Both the position numbers and the translations under genes were made by a program. A stretch of DNA of 64,000 nt, from assembly GCA_012862575.1 (NCBI GenBank), contig BLSF01000012.1, positions 124,001-188,000 of the forward strand, in the 5' to 3' direction. How positions within the stretch are numbered: the stretch's first letter is position 1; every line of letters begins with the position of its first letter. The stretch comes from Parietichytrium sp. I65-24A. Taxonomy: Eukaryota; Sar; Bigyra; Thraustochytrida; Thraustochytriidae. Below the pieces are notes generated by a model. The model saw only the letters and a program-made list of their open reading frames with translations. It did not search any database and was not told where the DNA came from. Positions 11,787-21,039 of the stretch are shown here, piece after piece.

Positions 11787-14700
11787 TTATCGAAGGTGAT
11801 TCAGATAGATCGGCAGTCTTGTTTCAATTGGTGCGCGACAAATGGGGCAATCATGGGACTTTATAGAACATTTCTTGCACACCACGTGCCCGCACTGGAA
11901 AGTGGTGGGGTGATGGTCACCTCCAGAGTGGAGTGTCTCGTAGCATACTGGGCATTCGGGCTCGAGATTATTCATAGAGAGCGAGGAGACAGGAGCAGAA
12001 TCTACTTGGCCCTTTTCCAACATCGAAAGCACTTTGTTTCCTTGTTCTTGTACGCCTGCATGATCCAAATGCCTTTTTATGGCCGCTCCAACCCGCTCAA
12101 CGATATTTTCCTCGGTCGATTCGATTCGATGTTTGAGATTCGCAGCGAGGCTCCAAAGCGCTCTACATGCGTACTCTTGTACGCCTATATTCCCGGGATG
12201 CTTCTCCATGGCCGAGACGATCTGGTCGGTGGCACTTCGTGGCATCAAATACATTCGTCGATTTTCATCATTGGCAACGAGGCTGCAAAGTGTTTTACAT
12301 GCCTGTTCTTGCACGCCTGCATTTCCTAGATGCCGCTCCATGACCACGACGATCCGCTCACCGACATTTGGTTCCATCAACTCGATTCGATTTCCAGCAT
12401 GGTATGTAGCGAGGAACCAAAGCGCTCTACATGCTTGGATTTGCACGCCTGCATGATCCGGATGCCTTTTCATGACCGCAACGATCGTCTTATCGGCGAT
12501 CTCTTGCATCAACTTCATTCGATGTTTATCACTCACAGCGAGGCTGCAAAACGCTTTGTATGCTTCCTCCTGCACGCCTGTATGATCCAGATGCCTTCCC
12601 ATAGCCGCAACGACTCGCTCACCGGCGTTTTGTTCCATCAGCTTGATTCGATATTCGTCATTCGCAGCGAGGCTGCAAAGCGCTTTACATGCTTGTTCTT
12701 GCACGCCTGCAATCCACCAACGCTCTTCCATAGCCGCAACGACTAGCTTACCGGCGTCTTGTTCCATCAACTTGATTCGATATTCGTCATTTGCAGCGAG
12801 GCTGCAAAGCGCTTGACATGCTTGTTCTTGCACGCCTGCACTCCACGAAAGCCTTTTCATGGCCGCCATGATCCACTCACCGGCGTTTTGTTCCATCAAC
12901 TTGATTCGATATTTGTCATTCGCAGCGAGGCTGCAAAGCGCTTTACATGCTTGTTCTTGCACGCCTGCATTCCGCGGAAGCTCTTTCATAGCCGCAACGA
13001 CTAGCTTACCGGCGTTTTGTTCCATCAACTTCATTCGATATTCGTCATTCGCAGCGAGGCTGGAAAGCGCTTTACATGCTTCTTCTTGCACGCCTGCATT
13101 CCCGGGATGCTCATCCATGGCGGCGACGATCTGGTCGGAGGCATTTCGTGGCATCAAATAGATTCGTCGATTTTCGTCATTCGCAGCGAGGCTGGAAAGC
13201 GCTTTACATGCTTGTTCTTGCACGCCTGCATTCTGTAGATGAGTTTTCATGGCCGCCACGATCCGTTCGCCGGCGTTCTGCTGCATCAATTTCGCTTGGT
13301 TTTCTGAATTCGCAGCGAGGTTGCAAAGCGCACTGCAGGCTTCTTTTTGCAGGCTTGCACATTCCAGATGCCTTTCCATGGCCGCGACGATCCACTCGTC
13401 AGCCTTGTTTTGCAACAATTGTTTCTGATTTTCAGAATTCGCAGCGAGGCTGCAAAGGGCTCGGCATGCATACTCCTGTATGACTGTATCCCCGATATGG
13501 TTTTCCATGGCCATCACAATCCGTTCGCCGACGTTTTGTTCCACCAATTTTCTTCGATTGTCATCATTTGCAGCGAGGCTCCAAATCGTTCTGCATGCGT
13601 TCTTCTGTATCTCTGCATTCTGTAGATGCTGTTCCATTGCCGCGACGATCCGCTCACCGGCGTTCTGTTCCATCACTTTCTGACTTTCAGTGTATAAGCA
13701 AAGGTTATAAAGCGTTTCGCATGCAATCTTCTGAATCTCTGCATTCTGTAGATGTTCTTCCATTGCCGCGACGATCCGCTCACCGGCGTCCAGCATCATC
13801 AATTTCATTCGAACTTCAGCACAATAAGCAAGGCGGCAAATGGCGTTGCATGCAGAAATCTGCATATCTACATTCCCTGAATGGTTTTTCATAGCCACGA
13901 CGATCCGCTCACTGACGTTCAGTTCCATCAATTTCATTCGAATCTCAGCACAATAAGCAAGGTTGCAAATGGTTTCGCATGCAGACATCTGTATCCCTAC
14001 ATGCCCAGGATGGTTTTCCATGACAGCAATGATCTGCTCACTGGCCCTTTGCTCCGGAAACTCGGTTGAGGTTTTAAAACTTTCAAAACTTCCAAAACGT
14101 GCAAAAAATTCAAAACTTCCAAAACGTCCAAAACTTTCCACGACGATGCAAAGCGCCCGGCATGCTTGCTCTTGCACGCCTATATGATTCAGATGGTTTT
14201 CCATGGCCGCAATGATCCACTCACTCGGATTTCGCAACCTCAATCGGACCCAACGCATGTTATTCTCAGCGAGGCTGCAAAACGCTCTGCATGCGTACTC
14301 TTGTAGGCCTGCATTCCCGGAATGCTTCTCCATTGCCGCGACGATCCGTTCGCCGACGTTTTGTTCCACCAATCTTCTTCGATTCCCACTATTCGCTGCG
14401 AGGCTGCAAATTGTTTCACATGCAATCTTCTGTATCTCTGCATTCTGTAGATGGGTTTTCATGGCCGCTACGATCCGTTCACCGGCGTTCTGCTGCATCA
14501 ATTTCTCTAGATTTTCAGCATTTGAGCAGAGGAGCGAAAGCGTTTTACATGCAATATTCTGTATATTTACATTCCCTGGATAGTTTTCCATTGCCGTGAC
14601 GATCTGCTTACAGGCGTTTTGTTCCCTCAATTCCACCTCAAATCTAGCATTTAAAGCAAGGCTGCAAATGGCGTTGCATGCAGAAATCTGCATATCTACA

Positions 14701-17216
14701 TTCCCTGAATGGTTTTTCATAGCCACGACGATCCGCTCACTGGCGTTCCGTTCCATCAATTTCATTCGAACCATAACATTTGCAGCAAGGCTGGAAATGG
14801 TTTTGCATGCAGACATCTGTATCCCTACATGCCCAGGATGGTTTACCATGGCAGCAATGATCTGCTCACTGGCCCTTTGCTCCGGCAACTCGGTTAGAAT
14901 TCCAAAAATTTCAACGAGGATGCAAAGCGCTTGGCATGCTTGCTCTTGCACGCCTGTATGATTCAGATGGTTTTCCATGGCCGCAGTGATCCACTCACTC
15001 GGATTTCGCAACCACAATCGGACCCAAACCATATTATTCTCAGCGAGGCTCCAAAACGCTCTGCATGCTCGTTCTTGCCCGCTTGCGTGATCCAGATGAT
15101 TTTCGCTGGCCGCGATGATCCGCTCCCCGGCACTTGGTTCCATCAGCTTGAACCTCTTATACCTAGCGAGACTGCAAATCGTCTCGCAAGCAATCTTCTG
15201 TATCTCTGCATTCTGTAGATGGTTTTCCATGGCCGCCACGATCCGTTCACCGGCGTTCTGTTGCATCAATTTCTCTTGATTTTCATCATTTGCAGCGAGG
15301 CTGCAAATTGTTTCACATGCAATCTTCTGTATCTCTGCATTCTGTAGATGGGTTTTCATGGCCGCCACGATCCGTTCACCGGCGTTCTGCTGCATCAATT
15401 TCTCTTGATTTTCATCATTTGCAGCGAGACTGCAAATTGTTTCGCATGCAATCTTCTGTATCTCTGCATTCTGCAGATGCTTTTCCATGGTCGCCGCGAT
15501 CCGTTCACCGACGTTTTGTTCCACCAATCTTCTTCGATTCCCAATATTCGCTGCGAGGCTGCAAAGGGCTCTGCATGCTTCTTCTTGCACACCTGCATGA
15601 TCGGGATGGGTTACCATGGCCGCCACGATCCGTTCACCGGCGTTCTGTTGCATCAATATGATTTTAGTTAGACCTGAATGTCCAGCAAGGCTGTAAAGCG
15701 CTCTGCATCCCTGTTCTTGCACACCTGCATTCTCCAAATGGTTTCCCATGGCCGCGATGATCTGCTCGCCAGCGTTTCGTCGGATGAGTTTAATTTGATT
15801 CTCATTGTGACTCCAAGCGAGACTACAAAGCGCTCTGCATGCTTGTTCTTGCAGGCCTGCATTCCGTAGATCGTTTTCCATGGCCGCAACGATCCGCTCA
15901 CCGGCATTCTGTTTCATCAATCTCACTCGATTCACATCATTCGCAGCGAGGCTACAAATGGTTTCGCATGCAATCCTTTGTATCCCTGTATCCCCAAAAT
16001 GGTTCTCCATGGCCACGATGATACGCTCACCGGCGTTTTGTCTCATAAATTTAATTCGATTTTCGTCATCATACCGAGCGAGGCTGCAAATTGTTTTGCA
16101 TGCTTGTTCTTGCACGCCTGCATTTCCAAAGTGCCTCTCCATGGCTGCGACGATCCGCTCACCGACATTTTGTTTCATCAGCTTGATTCGATTTCCAGCA
16201 TGGTATGTAGCGAGGAACCAAAGCGCTCTACTTGCTTGGTCTTGCACGCCTGCATGATCCGGATGGTTTTTCATGGCCGCGACGATCGTCTCACCGGCGA
16301 TGTCTTGCATCAACTTCATTTGATCTTCATCGTTCACAGCGAGGTTACAAAACGTTCTGCATCCCTCTTCCTGCACCCCCGCATGATCTAGATGCATTCC
16401 CATAGCAGCGGCGACTTGCCGGCAGGCGTTTTGTTTCATCAACTTGATTCGATATTCGTCATTCGCAGCGAGGCTACAAAGCGCTTTACATGCTTGTTCT
16501 TGCACGCCTACATTGCCCAGTCCCATGGCCGCGACGATCCATTCACCGACTTTTTTTTCCATCAATTTTATTCGACATTCATCATTCGCAGCGAGGTTGC
16601 AAAGCGCTCTGCATGCTTGCTCTTGCACGCCGACTTTCCACAGATGCGTTTCCATGGCAGCAACAATCCGCTCCGCGGCCTTCAAAATCAACTTTTCATT
16701 GTTTTCCGAATTCGCAGCGAGGTTGCAAAGTGCTCTACATGCTTGTATTTGCACGCCTGTATGATTTAAATGGATTTTCATGGTCACGACGATCCGCTCA
16801 CCTGCGTTTTGTGGCAACAATGCCTTTTGGTTCTCAACACTCGCAGTGAGGTTCGACAGCGCTCCACATGATGCTTCTTGCACGCCTGCATGATCTAGAC
16901 GTTTTCCCATGGCCTCCACGATCCGCTCACCGGCATTTTGTTGCATTAGTCTGTCCCGATTTTCAGGATCTGCTGCGAGACTCTGAAGCGCTCTGCATGC
17001 TGCTTCATGCACGCCCGCGTCGTTTGAATGGCCTCCCATTGCCGCGACGATTAGCTCCGCGGCGTTTTGTTGCATCAATCTGATCCCGTTTTCAGGATGT
17101 TTCGCAGCGTGGTTCCTTATTGCTTTGCATGCTTCTTCCTGCACTCTTGCATTCCCTGGATGCTCTCGCATGGCAGCGATGTGGTTGCTGATGCCATTAT
17201 CAAAGAAGTACCTCAT
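11787..17216 (-). CDS. Giant armadillo-repeat protein with C-terminal RING finger (putative E3 ubiquitin ligase)
   Basis: An intronless 1809-residue protein made almost wholly of 40 tandem armadillo-type helical repeats of about 43 residues. The unit consensus resembles ERIVAAMExHxxNAGVQEQ followed by ACKALCSLAAND. A C-terminal C3HC4 RING finger follows: Cys 1755, 1758, 1775, His 1777, Cys 1780, 1783, 1790, 1793. RING domains of this type recruit ubiquitin-loaded E2 enzymes, and armadillo solenoids bind peptides, so a ubiquitin ligase with a very long substrate-binding rod is the likely role (inference). Repeat 1 begins at the ATG, so there is no signal or other N-terminal domain. Repeats 17-20 and 23-26 are block copies, as are 7-9 and 36-38; repeats 14-16 are nearly identical. 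Repeat 24 carries an insertion of about 18 residues rich in F, G and S. Substrate and location are unknown. Confidence 0.92.
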   Translation of the reverse strand: MRYFFDNGISNHIAAMREHPGNARVQEEACKAIRNHAAKHPENGIRLMQQNAAELIVAAMGGHSNDAGVHEAACRALQSLAADPENRDRLMQQNAGERIVEAMGKRLDHAGVQEASCGALSNLTASVENQKALLPQNAGERIVVTMKIHLNHTGVQIQACRALCNLAANSENNEKLILKAAERIVAAMETHLWKVGVQEQACRALCNLAANDECRIKLMEKKVGEWIVAAMGLGNVGVQEQACKALCSLAANDEYRIKLMKQNACRQVAAAMGMHLDHAGVQEEGCRTFCNLAVNDEDQMKLMQDIAGETIVAAMKNHPDHAGVQDQASRALWFLATYHAGNRIKLMKQNVGERIVAAMERHFGNAGVQEQACKTICSLARYDDENRIKFMRQNAGERIIVAMENHFGDTGIQRIACETICSLAANDVNRVRLMKQNAGERIVAAMENDLRNAGLQEQACRALCSLAWSHNENQIKLIRRNAGEQIIAAMGNHLENAGVQEQGCRALYSLAGHSGLTKIILMQQNAGERIVAAMVTHPDHAGVQEEACRALCSLAANIGNRRRLVEQNVGERIAATMEKHLQNAEIQKIACETICSLAANDENQEKLMQQNAGERIVAAMKTHLQNAEIQKIACETICSLAANDENQEKLMQQNAGERIVAAMENHLQNAEIQKIACETICSLARYKRFKLMEPSAGERIIAASENHLDHASGQERACRAFWSLAENNMVWVRLWLRNPSEWITAAMENHLNHTGVQEQACQALCILVEIFGILTELPEQRASEQIIAAMVNHPGHVGIQMSACKTISSLAANVMVRMKLMERNASERIVVAMKNHSGNVDMQISACNAICSLALNARFEVELREQNACKQIVTAMENYPGNVNIQNIACKTLSLLCSNAENLEKLMQQNAGERIVAAMKTHLQNAEIQKIACETICSLAANSGNRRRLVEQNVGERIVAAMEKHSGNAGLQEYACRAFCSLAENNMRWVRLRLRNPSEWIIAAMENHLNHIGVQEQACRALCIVVESFGRFGSFEFFARFGSFESFKTSTEFPEQRASEQIIAVMENHPGHVGIQMSACETICNLAYCAEIRMKLMELNVSERIVVAMKNHSGNVDMQISACNAICRLAYCAEVRMKLMMLDAGERIVAAMEEHLQNAEIQKIACETLYNLCLYTESQKVMEQNAGERIVAAMEQHLQNAEIQKNACRTIWSLAANDDNRRKLVEQNVGERIVMAMENHIGDTVIQEYACRALCSLAANSENQKQLLQNKADEWIVAAMERHLECASLQKEACSALCNLAANSENQAKLMQQNAGERIVAAMKTHLQNAGVQEQACKALSSLAANDENRRIYLMPRNASDQIVAAMDEHPGNAGVQEEACKALSSLAANDEYRMKLMEQNAGKLVVAAMKELPRNAGVQEQACKALCSLAANDKYRIKLMEQNAGEWIMAAMKRLSWSAGVQEQACQALCSLAANDEYRIKLMEQDAGKLVVAAMEERWWIAGVQEQACKALCSLAANDEYRIKLMEQNAGERVVAAMGRHLDHTGVQEEAYKAFCSLAVSDKHRMKLMQEIADKTIVAVMKRHPDHAGVQIQACRALWFLATYHAGNRIELMEPNVGERIVVVMERHLGNAGVQEQACKTLCSLVANDENRRMYLMPRSATDQIVSAMEKHPGNIGVQEYACRALWSLAANLKHRIESTEENIVERVGAAIKRHLDHAGVQEQGNKVLSMLEKGQVDSAPVSSLSMNNLEPECPVCYETLHSGGDHHPTTFQCGHVVCKKCSIKSHDCPICRAPIETRLPIYLNHLR

Positions 17217-17743
17217 CCTCGCTCAGCCCCCGCTACTGTTCTTCGCCTTCTTCTTCTCGCTGGTCTCGCTGTGCTCTTGCCTCGAGAGACCTCTCACGCT
17301 CGCCTCGACTTTCGTTCTTTCCGAACCCTTGTCATTCACTCTTCCACTCTTTCACTCTTTCACTCTTTCACACTCAAAGTCAAGAGTCAAACTCATCTTT
17401 TGCAGAAACTGGACGTAGAGTTTGTCATAGGACGCATGTACGTACGTTCGTGTGCGCGACACAATGAGTGTGTACACTAACCCGAACGCTATTCAGCTAG
17501 TTAGTGGTCTTGGATGTGGGAATGCGCGGCGGAATGAGTGCATGTTTCATTGAGTCGATTGTTCAATTCGATGAACGAAGCTACCAGAGAAAGAGAGAGC
17601 GAGAGAGAGAGATAGCTTCGGGTTCCCTCTGCAAGACGGTTTCTTCACAGTCAGATCATGAGCCCCCTCCGTCTGTTGTCTCTCGATCGATGCAGCCACT
17701 TGTCTCTCTTTTTTGTTTAACATCTTTGTTTCTTTTTTTTGTT

Positions 17744-18738
17744 CAGTCTTTCGCAAATGAGAAGTTTTAGACTCTCGAGACAGCTTTTCTGGCTGGGGTG
17801 TTAGGGAACGAATTTATTATTTTGGAGGCAATGTTTTGCAAGGCCCACAGTTATAAGCGCTCGCCAAAACCAGATGGTCAAGGGTGTGAACAGCAAACAC
17901 TTTCTCAAAAATGATTCATTCAAATCAATTCAAATCTGCATCCTGTGTATAATTTTTTTCTTTTATTTCAGTCTTTCGCAAATGAAAAGTTTTAGACTTT
18001 TGAAGCACCTTTTCTGGAAGCGTTTTGGAACATTCTAAAATGAGTCTCGGAACCCGCTTTATGTACGAGACCCACGGTTACAAGCGGTCGCGGAAACCAG
18101 ATGGTCAAGGATGTGAGCAGCGTTAGAGACATTCTGAAGTAACCTTCAAACGTGCTTTCCAATCATCAAATGTGCATCCTGTCTCTCATTTTTTTTCTTT
18201 TATTTCAGTCTTTCGCAAATGAAAAGTGTTAGACTTTTGAGTACCTTTTCTGGAACCGTTTTGGAACGTTCTAAAATATCTGAACCCACTTTGTGTACGA
18301 GACCCACGGTTATAAGCAGTCGCGGAAACCAGATGGTCAAGGATGTGCGCAGCAACCGCTTTCTCAAAGATGATTCAATCTAATCAACTCAAATCTGCAT
18401 CCTGTCTATCTTTTTTTTCTCTTTTTTGAACAGTCTTTCGCATTTGAAAAGTTTTAAAATTTTAGACTTTTGGAGTACCTTNCTCATTTTTTTTCTCTTT
18501 TTTGAACAGTCTTTCGCAAATAAAAAGTTTTAGACTTTTGGAGTACCTTTTCTGGAACCGTTTTGGAACGTTCTAAAATGAGTCTCGGAACCCGCTTTGA
18601 AGAAGACCCACGGTTATAAGCTCTTGCGAAAACCTGATGGTCAAGGATGTGGGAAGCAACCGCTTTCTCAAAGATGATTCTTTCAAATCAACTCAAATCT
18701 GCATCCTGTCTATCATCATTGTTTTCTGTTTCTTCCCG
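17744..18738. repeat. Tandem array of ~230-bp units, each starting at a splice-acceptor-like sequence
   Basis: Units begin with CAGTCTTTCGCAAATGA at 17744, 17969, 18206, 18431 (cut short at the N at 18482) and 18507. A diverged start lies at 18739. Spacing is 225, 237, 225 and 232 bp apart from the truncated unit. Just before each start is a pyrimidine tract ending in CAG or close to it, resembling a eukaryotic 3' splice site. Shared inner blocks include AAACCAGATGGTCAAGGATG and a small inverted repeat AAAAGT-TTTAG-ACTTTT. No long reading frame is conserved between units, so coding is unlikely. Function is not known. Confidence 0.85.
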
Positions 18739-19114
18739 CAGTCCTTCACTGACGTTGAATCAAAAGTTCAAAAATGATGCAAGGCTCGCTGAGCAAAGCT
18801 CACATTGACCGTGGTTGTGCACAGTTGCCCCCGTCTGTTCTGCTGTCCCTGTATCGCTCGAACTTGGGTTTGAACATTAGCTTCTCTTTGCTCAAACATA
18901 CTGATCGCTCTTTTGACTTCAAATTCTGCACATTTGTAGTGGTGTGTGTGGTGTGTGGCCAACTCAGAAAAGCTACGCTATCAACAAGGCCCTATTCGTT
19001 ACTAAGGAAAACCATAGCTAGAGGGTGTCACAGTCGAGTTATTTTATACGCTAGCAATCAACCCAAACTCAGGCAGCGCCACGAAGTCAGTAGATAATCA
19101 TAGAAGATCTCTAC

Positions 19115-19268
19115 GAGTGAGCGATCAGCTCTCTGTTCGCTATTAAGAAGAATTAGTTAAAAGGACTAAAGGGAGTGAGCGATCAGCTCTCTGCTCGCTA
19201 ACAACTCTAGCTAGCTAGCTAGGTAATTGAAAGGATAAACGGAGTGAGCGATCAGCTCTCTGTTCTCC
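19115..19268. repeat. Three copies of a 20-base motif upstream of UTP11
   Basis: GAGTGAGCGATCAGCTCTCT begins at 19115, 19173 and 19242 (spacings 58 and 69). The bases between copies are less conserved, though short AAAGG-A blocks recur. The motif contains the small inverted repeat GAGC-GATCA-GCTC. It lies 350-500 bp upstream of the UTP11 start codon and could be regulatory, but this is inference. Confidence 0.75.
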
Positions 19269-19334
19269 ATCAAAGACTAACAAAGACTAAAGGAGATGCT
19301 TGGACGGAGTGAATGGTGAATAGTGAATGGTGGC

Positions 19335-19456
19335 GCAGTTGAACAAGTTGAACAAGTTGAACAGAACTCTGTGAACAAACAGAGTGAGCCATTTTGCCAT
19401 TTTGTGCGGTGGCCGTGGGTCGCTCAAGGCAATTCAAGGCAATTCAAGGCAATTTG
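19335..19456. repeat. Two short decamer repeats near the UTP11 5' end
   Basis: Three copies of a GTTGAACAA unit at about 19337-19365, and three of GGCAATTCAA at about 19427-19453. They lie in the 5' flank or leader of UTP11. Confidence 0.8.
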
Positions 19457-19614
19457 TACTGTTTGCTGATCGCCATCTGCAGGCTGTTGCTTTGTGAGCG
19501 CTGTGAAGGTTTGTGGCTTGCGGTTTGCATCGGTGTGTGTGCAGACTCGATCTCTGGGAGGTGGTCGTTCGTTCGTCCGGGCGAAAAGGAAAGAAGGAAG
19601 GAAAGCAGAGAAAG

Positions 19615-20358
19615 ATGTCGTCGCTTCGAAATGCGGTGAAGCGGAAGACGCACAAGGAGCGAGCCCAGCCAGGGCGGCGTAAACATCTTGGGCTGCTGGA
19701 GAAGAAGAAGGACTATGTTGTTCGTGCGCAGGATTATCACAAAAAGCAAAAGGTGATTGGGCATCTGGAGCGAAAAGCTGCTTTCAGGAATCCGGATGAG
19801 TTCTACTTTCAAATGGTGAACAAGCAGACGAAGGAGGGCGTGCACCTGAACGAGAAGGAGCACGTGTCGGAGGATGTTGTCAAGCTCTTGCGGTCTCAAA
19901 ATTCTGCATATGTACAATACCATGACACCGTGGAGGCTCGGAAAATCGAAAAGATGCGCGAGAACTTGCATTTCCTGGACTCTAAGCCTGTGAATCGCCA
20001 CACAATTTTTCTGGACGAGGACGAAGACCCGGAATCGTTCTCTAAAGAAGCTTATTTTGACACCGCGCCGGAGTTTGTTGATCGCGCGTTTAACAGGCCA
20101 ACCATGGAAACCCTCTCCAAGGGTGCACTGGTGAGAAATACCACGGATTACGAGGATGTGAAGAGCTCTGGACTTGCGAGTAAGAAGATGTACGACGAGC
20201 TCGAAGCCAGGATGAAACGAAAAGAAAAGCTGCGACTCACACTTGATCACATGGAGACTTACAAAAAGATAGGTGGCAAGGGCCAAAAGATCAAAATAAA
20301 AGAGGCCGCCCATGGCCGCCCTGCAGTGTACAGATGGAAGCAAGAGCGCAAACGTTAG
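19615..20358 (+). CDS. UTP11: U3 snoRNA-associated protein 11 (small-subunit processome)
   Basis: A 247-residue protein, close to the 253 residues of human UTP11. UTP11 joins the U3-containing small-subunit processome in the nucleolus and is needed for early 18S pre-rRNA cleavages. The N-terminus, opening MSSLRNAVKRKTHKERAQPG, is typical of the family, as are the following KHLGLLEKKKDYVVRAQDYH and AAFRNPDEFYFQM segments; a basic C-terminal region follows. The frame is open for 34 more codons upstream from a non-ATG codon, but the ATG at 19615 gives the family N-terminus and is chosen. The gene is intronless. Confidence 0.95.
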   Translation: MSSLRNAVKRKTHKERAQPGRRKHLGLLEKKKDYVVRAQDYHKKQKVIGHLERKAAFRNPDEFYFQMVNKQTKEGVHLNEKEHVSEDVVKLLRSQNSAYVQYHDTVEARKIEKMRENLHFLDSKPVNRHTIFLDEDEDPESFSKEAYFDTAPEFVDRAFNRPTMETLSKGALVRNTTDYEDVKSSGLASKKMYDELEARMKRKEKLRLTLDHMETYKKIGGKGQKIKIKEAAHGRPAVYRWKQERKR

Positions 20359-20568
20359 CTAGTAGATACAGAAACAAGTTGTCCTTTTTCTTTGTCATGT
20401 TGCTTGGTGCCATGCTGTCCGCCGATGGCGTCTTTTAAACATAATTCTCCAGTATCCTCCTTTATTCTCTTGCTCGTCGGAATCCTCGTATGGATGTCTA
20501 TGCCAGAATCGGCTGAAATTGGAGAGACGAATTATTTTTTCGCCTGTGAAGCAAGCAATACCGCTGCA

Positions 20569-20880
20569 TCATGCAACAGGGACACCATCGGGTTCGTTCA
20601 TTTCGATTTTGACATCGGTGGCGTCTTGCAGTGCATCGTACAAAGCATGGTTGACGACAAACGATTCCACTCCGGCGCTCCTAAAAACGTACCGCTGATG
20701 CTTAAGCATGTCTCTCGATAGACAGACAATTTTGAAGTACGGCCCGTAATCGTCCATGAAACTACAGGTGTCGCACCAATCGCTCTTGCAGCCCCAGCAA
20801 AAGTTGGCGAAGGCGTCACGGTAATCGAACACCTCGGTGCTCACACCCTAATATTCCCACTCGCTGTTCAACATTTTCTT
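20569..20880 (-). pseudogene. Possible gene relic or undetected exon, family unknown
   Basis: The minus-strand frame from about 20844 down to the TGA at 20569 (about 91 codons) has strongly G/C-ending codons, unlike nearby intergenic DNA. It reads as a cysteine-bearing peptide (WGCKSDWCDTCSFMDDYG, then YFKIVCLSRDMLKHQRYVF). The same frame continues upstream to an ATG near 20872, as MLNSEWEY, interrupted by one TAG. There is no ATG downstream of that TAG before the cysteine segment. It could be a decayed gene, a misplaced exon or a sequencing error. No family is recognised. Confidence 0.3.
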
Positions 20881-21016
20881 ATTCTTTCCTGCATTTCAGG
20901 CGCCGGTACCACCTGGGCTCGTCTCACATAAATGCATCTGGAAAGGGTGAACTCTATGACCAGCTCCCTAATCCCTTCGATTGCCGACACGTCTGCCAAT
21001 TCAACCATCTTTTTGC

Positions 21017-21039
21017 CTCTCTCTCTCTCTCTCTCTCTC
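21017..21039. repeat. CT dinucleotide microsatellite
   Basis: About eleven CT units in intergenic DNA. Confidence 0.95.

Larger units (their letters stand above)
17217..19614. other. Intergenic region with tandem arrays, upstream of UTP11
   Basis: About 2.4 kb between the divergent starts of the armadillo-RING gene and UTP11. It holds the ~230-bp tandem array (17744-18738), the 20-base repeat cluster (19115-19268) and short decamer repeats. Open frames here are short and not convincing. Confidence 0.6.

Noticed and set aside
11718-17083. Many plus-strand ORFs of 60-200 codons opposite the armadillo-RING gene
   Set aside because: They repeat every ~129 bp like the armadillo repeats on the other strand. 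They are shadows of that periodic gene and have no features of their own.
17744-18738. CRISPR-like look of regularly spaced repeats
   Set aside because: Units are ~230 bp with similar content throughout rather than short repeats with unique spacers, and the setting is eukaryotic.
19444-20343. Minus-strand frame of 299 codons opposite UTP11
   Set aside because: It lies exactly antisense to a clearly conserved gene and has no domain.
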